Position numbers and translations under genes: made by a program
In this document: positions 58,651 through 64,000 of the stretch, in pieces
How positions within the stretch are numbered: position 1 is the first letter of the stretch
Layout of the letters: every line of letters begins with the position of its first letter
The notes under the pieces: generated by a model
The model's input: the letters and a program-made list of their open reading frames with translations, nothing else
The model's database searches: none
What the model was told of the DNA's origin: nothing
Origin: an uncultured Micrococcales bacterium
GTDB lineage: Bacteria; Actinomycetota; Actinomycetes; Actinomycetales; Microbacteriaceae
Direction of reading: 5' to 3'
Assembly: GCA_903909605.1 (NCBI GenBank)
Contig: CAIVWH010000030.1
Location: forward strand, 39,091-103,090
Length of the DNA: 64,000 nucleotides

Positions 58651-59506
58651 TGACGAACCCGGCGAAGTAGTTCAGCCAGATAAACCTGCGCCAGCCACGG
58701 TTGGCCGACTCGCACGTCGCATCGGTGATGTTCAGGTGAGGCGCGAGAATCCCCAGGTATGGCAGTGCGGCAACAGACGCGAGCATTGAGGGCCAACCGG
58801 CGGTCAACATCAGCAATCCCGCTAGCGCATAGAGGGCAAACGCAATGCGAGTCGTCAGCCGCGCGCCAAAGGCGGTGGCGATCGAACCGATGCCACCCTC
58901 GCGGTCGGCCTTCACGTCTTGCACGGCGCCAAAGGCGTGCGAGGCGGCGCCCCAGCAAACAAAGGCCAGCCAGCTCTGCAGCAGAACCGGCTCGAGCAGC
59001 GAGTGACCGGCCAAGACCGCGGCGTAGAGCATCGGGTTCACGAAATGGCTGGCTGAGGTCAGCGAGTCGAGCACCGGCTTCTCTTTGAAGCGAAGGCCCT
59101 TGGCCGAGTAGGCAACCACGGTGAACAGGGCAAAGACCAGCAGCGAGTTGGTGGCCACTGGGTTCGGGCTCTGGTTGCCGGCCACCCACAGGTAGAGCAC
59201 AAAGGGCAGGCAGGCCATGGCAGATGCCCAGAGCGTGATGCGGTGCATCCTTGGGGTTAGCAGCGCACCCTCGATGCCGCCCTTGCGCGGGTTGCGCAGG
59301 TCGCTCTCGTAATCGAAGACGTCGTTGATGCCATACATGGCCAGGTTGTAGGGAATCAAAAAGAACAGCGTGCCGACTATTACCGCGAAGTTGAGGTTGT
59401 GAGTCAGGTAAACGTAGGTGGCGGCAAACGGGAACGCGGTGTTGATCCACGAAACCGGGCGCGAAGACTGAATCAGTTGTGCTACCACCGAGCGTTCACG
59501 AGCCAC
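58619..59506 (-). CDS. crtEb: UbiA-family prenyltransferase, lycopene elongase (CrtEb-like)
   Basis: SRPVSWINTAFPFAATYVYL...NLAMYGINDVFDYESDLRNPRKGG (Asp-rich motif), AVQDVKADREGGIGSIATAFGAR; last gene of the carotenoid operon. Confidence 0.88.
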   Translation of the reverse strand: MARERSVVAQLIQSSRPVSWINTAFPFAATYVYLTHNLNFAVIVGTLFFLIPYNLAMYGINDVFDYESDLRNPRKGGIEGALLTPRMHRITLWASAMACLPFVLYLWVAGNQSPNPVATNSLLVFALFTVVAYSAKGLRFKEKPVLDSLTSASHFVNPMLYAAVLAGHSLLEPVLLQSWLAFVCWGAASHAFGAVQDVKADREGGIGSIATAFGARLTTRIAFALYALAGLLMLTAGWPSMLASVAALPYLGILAPHLNITDATCESANRGWRRFIWLNYFAGFVITMLLIVSSI

Positions 59507-59823
59507 TAGTTGCCTGCCTTCTTGGATGCGCCACCCTTAGTCAACTTGCCAACCAAATCGCGCATCAGCACAACCAGCGGGACCACGGCAATCGCGTACC
59601 CGAAGTCTTCGATTGGCGCGTTCAACACGTAGATGCCGCTGAGCTTGGTTGGGTCGTAAGCCACGATGCCCGAGAGCACGATCAGGTTGTCGAAAAGCGC
59701 GGTGGAAAGAACCATGAACAAAACCGGCATGCGGTCGCGGCACAGGCGAGTGGTTCGGTAGCGCAAAAAGTATGCGATGAAAATTGGTGCAATAAAAAAC
59801 GTGTTCAGGTTCAGGTAGGTCAC
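59506..59823 (-). CDS. crtYf: C50 carotenoid epsilon-cyclase subunit (CrtYf-like)
   Basis: Small membrane protein; ALFDNLIVLSGIVAYDPTKLSGIYVLNAPIEDFGYAIAVVPLVVLM (lycopene cyclase domain motif PxEDFxY). Confidence 0.88.
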   Translation of the reverse strand: MTYLNLNTFFIAPIFIAYFLRYRTTRLCRDRMPVLFMVLSTALFDNLIVLSGIVAYDPTKLSGIYVLNAPIEDFGYAIAVVPLVVLMRDLVGKLTKGGASKKAGN

Positions 59824-60179
59824 TTGGCACCGGCCTCTTCAGCTTGCGCCTTCGCGCTCACGCGCATCCAGGCTGCAAGTGTCAACTGAGCGCAGTAGAC
59901 AAACAATGTCAGAAAGAAAGCCTCTTCCACCGGATAGTTGCCGAACAGGTTGATGCCAATCAAAAAGTTCTGCTGACCCTCAAAGAAGATTCCGAGCGCA
60001 ATGCCGAGGGTGTCCCAGAGTGAGAAGACGGCAACCGCCAGCGCGGTCACGATCAGCTGCTGCCATTCGAACTTGAATCGAGGTCTGCCGGCCTTGGAGA
60101 ACACCAGTCGCTGGCGGTTGTCGATGTGCGCCAATCCGGCGAGCGAAATCAGCAACAGCCCAAGGTAGATGCCAGGCAC
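59820..60179 (-). CDS. crtYe: C50 carotenoid epsilon-cyclase subunit (CrtYe-like)
   Basis: GTG at 60179: VPGIYLGLLLISLAGLAHIDNRQRLVF...FLIGINLFGNYPVEEAFFLTLFVYCAQL (PVEExxF motif). ORF-track extension to 60515 overlaps crtI. Confidence 0.88.
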   Translation of the reverse strand: MPGIYLGLLLISLAGLAHIDNRQRLVFSKAGRPRFKFEWQQLIVTALAVAVFSLWDTLGIALGIFFEGQQNFLIGINLFGNYPVEEAFFLTLFVYCAQLTLAAWMRVSAKAQAEEAGAK

Positions 60180-61756
60180 TAGCGCGCCTTCTTTGGCTTG
60201 CCCGCCCTGACGGCAAGCGGCTTGAGAGTCTCGGTCGGCGTGGTCGACTTGTCGCCGGCCAGGTGCTTGTAAACCAGCTCGGCGCCAATCAGGCACATCG
60301 GCAGTCCGATGCCGGGCAGGGTGTTGTGACCCGCGTAGTAGAGCCCCTTGACCTTCTTGCTCTTGTTGCGCGGTCTGAAGAACGCGCTCTGGCCGAGGGT
60401 GTGGGCCATGCCAAGCGCGGTGCCAGACCAGGCGTTCAGGTTCTTGGCAAAGTCGGCCGGGCCCATGATGTGCCGGGTCACGATGCGCGATTTCAAATCT
60501 GGGATGCCCGCCCAATCGGCAATCTGATCGACGATGCGGTCGGCTGCGGCCTCGAGGGCTGGGTCGCCTTCGCCACCGAGTGCAACATCTGGCGCTGCTG
60601 GCACCAGCACAAACAGGTTCTCGTGGCCGCTGGGTGCAACCGACTTGTCTGTGGCACTTGGCTTGCAGATGTAGAGCGATGCAGGGTTCGCAATTTGCGA
60701 CTTGCCATCGGCCTTCTTGAAAACCTTGTCGAAGTTTTTCTTCCAGTTGTTCGAGTACAGCAGCGTGTGGTGTTCGAGCTCAGGCAGTTTGCCCTTGACG
60801 CCGAGCATCACCAAAAGCGCCGATGGCCCAGGCTGCTTCCTGTTCCAGTAGGCAGGCTTGTAGGTCTGGTGTTTCGGCTCGAGCAACTTGGTCTCAACGA
60901 ATTCCAAATCGGCGGTGCCAACCACAACCTCGGCGGCAACTACTTCGTCGCCGACGAGAACACCGGCGGCAGCGCCATCCTTGACGATGATTTTTGAAAC
61001 CGGCGACGAGGTGTGAATGCGCACACCGGCATCCTTGGCGAGTTTCGCAATCGACTCGATGATCTTGTAGAAACCACCCTGCGGGTAGAACACGCCAACG
61101 TTCATGTCGACGTGAGTCATCAGGTGGTACATGCTCGGGGTGTTGTATGGCGATGCGCCGAGGAACACGGCAGGGAAGTCGAGGATCTTGCGCAGGCGCT
61201 CATCGCGCACGTGCTGACCGGCGAAACCATCGAGCGACTTGAACAGGTGGCTCAAAAACATTCCGGCACGCTTGAGCAGCTCGGGCTTCAGAAACGGCTT
61301 CACCGAATCGAAGTTCGTATATAAGAAGTACTTCATCGACAGGTCGTAGACGTCCTGGGCACTGGCGACATAGCGGCCAAGGGCCTCGCCGGCACCAGGC
61401 TCGACCGACTCGAAGACCTCCATGTTCTTGCCCAATAGATCGTGAATCAAAATCGGCTCGCTCGGCGCTTTGCCAGGCTCGGCCTCATAGAAGGTCTTGT
61501 ACGCCGGTTCGAGCTGCACCAGGTCAAGCTGCTCTGCCGCGGTGGTGCCCATCAGGCGATAGAACTGATCGAAGGCGTCTGGCATGAGGTACCAGCTCGG
61601 GCCGGTTTCGAAGGTGAACTTGCCATCCTTGATCGTGTAAGCACGGCCGCCAACGCGCTCGCGCGCCTCGAACAGGTCAACCTCACAGCCGGCCTTGGCC
61701 AGCAGGGCAGAGGTGGCGAGGCCCGAAATGCCTCCTCCGATAACTACAACTTTCAT
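60179..61756 (-). CDS. crtI: Phytoene desaturase
   Basis: MKVVVIGGGISGLATSALLAKAGCEVDLFEARERVGGRAYTIKDGKFTFETGPSWYLMPDAFDQFY...GMAHTLGQSAFFRPRNKSKKVKGLYYAGHNTLPGIGLPMCLIGAELVYK. Confidence 0.96.
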   Translation of the reverse strand: MKVVVIGGGISGLATSALLAKAGCEVDLFEARERVGGRAYTIKDGKFTFETGPSWYLMPDAFDQFYRLMGTTAAEQLDLVQLEPAYKTFYEAEPGKAPSEPILIHDLLGKNMEVFESVEPGAGEALGRYVASAQDVYDLSMKYFLYTNFDSVKPFLKPELLKRAGMFLSHLFKSLDGFAGQHVRDERLRKILDFPAVFLGASPYNTPSMYHLMTHVDMNVGVFYPQGGFYKIIESIAKLAKDAGVRIHTSSPVSKIIVKDGAAAGVLVGDEVVAAEVVVGTADLEFVETKLLEPKHQTYKPAYWNRKQPGPSALLVMLGVKGKLPELEHHTLLYSNNWKKNFDKVFKKADGKSQIANPASLYICKPSATDKSVAPSGHENLFVLVPAAPDVALGGEGDPALEAAADRIVDQIADWAGIPDLKSRIVTRHIMGPADFAKNLNAWSGTALGMAHTLGQSAFFRPRNKSKKVKGLYYAGHNTLPGIGLPMCLIGAELVYKHLAGDKSTTPTETLKPLAVRAGKPKKAR

Positions 61757-62625
61757 CGCGGCGTTGCTCCTAGCAGTGACTTGGCGAGCAACCACACCTT
61801 ACGTGGGTTTGAAACTCGGATGCGCGTGGTGATCAAAACCTCAGCTGGCGTTGCGGCGACCTTGGCCGTCAGGTCGCCAAACAAAAACTGCGCTGCGCTA
61901 ACCGCTGGGCGAACATCGCGTGGCAGCAGGCGAATCGAATTCGCCGCGACGATCAGGTCGGCGGCAATGTCGTCGACCAAGTATTGCTTCTGATCTTCGT
62001 TGAAAGTCTCGACCGTCACGTCGGGAAAGTATGAGCGACCGAGTTCGGCGAAGTCTGCGTGCAGATCGCGCAAGAAGTTGATCTTCTGGAAGGCGGCACC
62101 AAGAGCCAGTGCACCGAGCTCGAGCGACTCGAGTTGCATCGGCGTGTAATTCTTTTCGCGACCCGCGATGAACACTCGCAGACACATCAGCCCAACCACC
62201 TCTGCCGAACCGTAAACGTACTTCTTGAACGAGGCGGGAGTGTGCTTTTTCTTGGTGAGGTCCATGCGCATCGACTCGAAGAACGGTGCAATCTCTGCGC
62301 GAGTGATGCCGACCTCGTTTGCTGTCAGTGAAAAGGCGTGCACTACAAGATTCACCGAGAAGCCGGTTTCGAGCGCCGAATAGACCTCGGCCTCTAGGGC
62401 GTCGAGCGCGTGACGCGGGTTTACCTTCTTCTTGCCAACGGCCTCGGCGGCGGCGCCGTCGACAATCTCGTCGGCCACACGCACGAGGGCGTAGACATCC
62501 TTGATGTGGCTTCTGGTGGGGGTGGGCAGCAGGTTGGTGGCCAGCCCAAACGAGGTCGAGTAGTCGGCAATTACCGAGCGAGCGCTGTGCCTGGCGGCCT
62601 TGCTGTAAAGCTCTAGCGATCCCAC
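61753..62625 (-). CDS. crtB: Phytoene synthase
   Basis: DYSTSFGLATNLLP...DVYALVRVADEIVDGAA...YVYGSAEVVGLMCLRVF...LGAAFQKINFLRDLHADFAELGRSYFPD. Confidence 0.95.
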   Translation of the reverse strand: MGSLELYSKAARHSARSVIADYSTSFGLATNLLPTPTRSHIKDVYALVRVADEIVDGAAAEAVGKKKVNPRHALDALEAEVYSALETGFSVNLVVHAFSLTANEVGITRAEIAPFFESMRMDLTKKKHTPASFKKYVYGSAEVVGLMCLRVFIAGREKNYTPMQLESLELGALALGAAFQKINFLRDLHADFAELGRSYFPDVTVETFNEDQKQYLVDDIAADLIVAANSIRLLPRDVRPAVSAAQFLFGDLTAKVAATPAEVLITTRIRVSNPRKVWLLAKSLLGATPR

Positions 62626-62684
62626 GGGTGTCCTTTAGTTGCGCAACTTCTCTGACCTAAGCCTAAGTCGGTTACTAACCCGAC

Positions 62685-63659
62685 CTAGAGCCAGTCGCGC
62701 TTCTTGAAGATGTAGTAGAGCGCGCCTGAAACCCCAACAATCAGGATGTTCGAACTCCAGAGGCCAAGTGGTTGCCCGAAGCCCAAGTATGGAACGTTTT
62801 GCCCATAGAAACCGGTGATTGCCGTCGGCACCGCAATGATCGCCGCCCACGAAGTGACCTTCTTCATAACCAGGTTCATACGGTTGCCCTGAATGGTCAG
62901 GTTGGTTTCGAGCAACGAGGTCACGAGGTCGCGCAGTGAGTCAGTCCAGTCGGCGGCTCGCATGATGTGGTCATAGACATCCTGGTAATAGGGCAGCATG
63001 CCATCGCCAATTACCTGGGCATCGCGCTTGATGATTGGGTTCAGTACCTCACGCATCGGCACCGCGATTCGGCGAAGCAGCACAAGTGCCTTGCGCAATT
63101 CGTAAGACCGGCGCTGAACCACAAGGTCTTGACGCGTGACGTCGTCGAACATGCGGTCTTCGATTTCTTCTAGCGAAGCGTCAAGCTGCTGAATCACCTC
63201 GAAGTAGCCGTCGACAATCTGGTCGAGCAGCGCCCAGAGCAAAAACGCGATGCCGTTCTTCGCAAGCTCGGCCTGGTCATCCCAGCGCTTCATAACCCCT
63301 TGGATGTCGAACTCTTCATCGTCGCGAACCGTGATCAGGCCGTTCTTGGTGACAAAAATCGCAATCTCGGGGGTGTGTAGCTCGGCGGTGTCTGGGTGAA
63401 AGTTTGACGAATAGGCGTTGATAAAGAGGTGTGAGTCGTAATGCTCGAGCTTCGGGCGCTGGCGGCCCTTGAAGGCGTCCTCGACGGCAAATTCGCTGAG
63501 CCCGAGCTCGTCGGCGACGTGCTGCAATTCCTTCTTGGATGGCGCTACCAAATCGACCCAGAAGAACACCGAGCGCTGCTTCTTGAGCTCGCTGATTCGC
63601 TCGATGTCGAAGTTGGTCTCGGCAAGAGACCCGTTCTTATAGATTCGGCTGCGCTGCAT
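62685..63659 (-). CDS. corA: CorA-family magnesium/cobalt transporter
   Basis: FFWVDLVAPSKKELQHVADELGLSEFAVEDAFKGRQRPKLEHYDSHLFI...VTSWAAIIAVPTAITGFYGQNVPYLGF...: two C-terminal TMs; loop GQN in place of the usual GMN. GTG at 63677 is an alternative start. Confidence 0.92.
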   Translation of the reverse strand: MQRSRIYKNGSLAETNFDIERISELKKQRSVFFWVDLVAPSKKELQHVADELGLSEFAVEDAFKGRQRPKLEHYDSHLFINAYSSNFHPDTAELHTPEIAIFVTKNGLITVRDDEEFDIQGVMKRWDDQAELAKNGIAFLLWALLDQIVDGYFEVIQQLDASLEEIEDRMFDDVTRQDLVVQRRSYELRKALVLLRRIAVPMREVLNPIIKRDAQVIGDGMLPYYQDVYDHIMRAADWTDSLRDLVTSLLETNLTIQGNRMNLVMKKVTSWAAIIAVPTAITGFYGQNVPYLGFGQPLGLWSSNILIVGVSGALYYIFKKRDWL

Positions 63660-63763
63660 AGTGCCAAGCCTAGACACCCGCTAGATTAACCCCAAGCCCG
63701 TCGCCGATTGTCGTAAGCGGGCCAGATGGTTTCGGCAAGTCAACTGCGACCACCGCCTATCTG

Positions 63764-64000
63764 GTGGCTGCAGTCCCACTTTTGCTAGGTCTGCTTCAAG
63801 GTTGGCCCTACGGTGTCTTGGGTATCATCGACGGCCTAGGGTTCGGCCTGTCGCTCTCCTTCGGTGTGCTGTTTTACTACTTCGCCAAGCGCCGCGATAA
63901 TTCAAAACTTCCAGTGCTCTTTGGTTGGTTGATGTTGTCGCCAATTCTGCTAGGCCCAATCGCCTTGAGTATCGCCACTAACTTGCACCCAATTAGAAAC
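63764..64000 (+). CDS. Hypothetical membrane protein, truncated at window end
   Basis: Open frame to window end: VAAVPLLLGLLQGWPYGVLGIIDGLGFGLSLSFGVLFYYFAKRRDNSKLPVLFGWLMLSPILLGPIALSIATNLHPIRN; start uncertain. Confidence 0.4.
   Translation, partial: MAAVPLLLGLLQGWPYGVLGIIDGLGFGLSLSFGVLFYYFAKRRDNSKLPVLFGWLMLSPILLGPIALSIATNLHPIRN

Noticed and set aside
58551-59450. 299-aa minus-strand ORF
   Set aside because: Alternative-frame shadow of crtEb; composition is Arg/Gly/Ala/His-rich, no domain signature.
59820-60515. 231-aa version of crtYe
   Set aside because: N-terminal half is out-of-frame crtI sequence; the GTG at 60179 coupled to the crtI stop is the plausible start.
60263-60997. 244-aa plus-strand ORF
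   Set aside because: Antisense to crtI, which has clear Rossmann and desaturase motifs.
63721-63764. P-loop-like string GPDGFGKST in the frame leading into the last membrane ORF
   Set aside because: No ATG/GTG/TTG start in frame upstream and the downstream sequence is a polytopic membrane protein; likely coincidental upstream translation.

Overview
The window is a high-GC, densely packed actinobacterial chromosome segment. Content and order suggest Micrococcales/Microbacteriaceae, possibly a streamlined freshwater or marine 'Luna'-type lineage; this taxonomic call is an inference. I found no transposases, phage genes or CRISPR arrays. From left to right it contains: (i) an acyl-CoA carboxylase beta subunit truncated at the window edge, birA, a PH-domain protein, purK and purE; (ii) a cell-surface glycan locus with an LCP ligase, Wzm/Wzt-type ABC exporter, GT2, CDP-glycerol glycerophosphotransferase, a large secreted LysM protein, a nucleotidyltransferase, an O-antigen ligase-like protein, manA and galE; (iii) a core block similar in order to the mycobacterial Rv3280-Rv3219 region: whiB2-like, GT2, DUF5719, HExxH metallopeptidase, a DUF3499-phosphomannomutase fusion ORF, sahH, mtrA-mtrB-lpqB, comF, secA, an Rv3235-like gene, a SAF/MinD-like gene trio, pdtaS-like and whiB1-like; (iv) bcp, tRNA-Lys(CTT), an S8 protease with tandem-repeat linkers, and DUF1800/DUF1501 export genes; (v) a BMP-type nucleoside ABC importer with cdd and deoA, a PatB/MalY aminotransferase, metZ, a yeast-FCY1-like cytosine deaminase and a CodB-like permease; (vi) a GNAT-SprT fusion protein; (vii) a C50-carotenoid operon (crtB-crtI-crtYe-crtYf-crtEb) and corA. 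The strongest leads are the GNAT-SprT fusion, a tandem pair of 22-bp palindromic repeats with a compensatory change upstream of comF, the DUF3499-ManB fusion, and the orphan SAF/MinD-like trio. All family calls come from reading motifs by eye; no database search was run.
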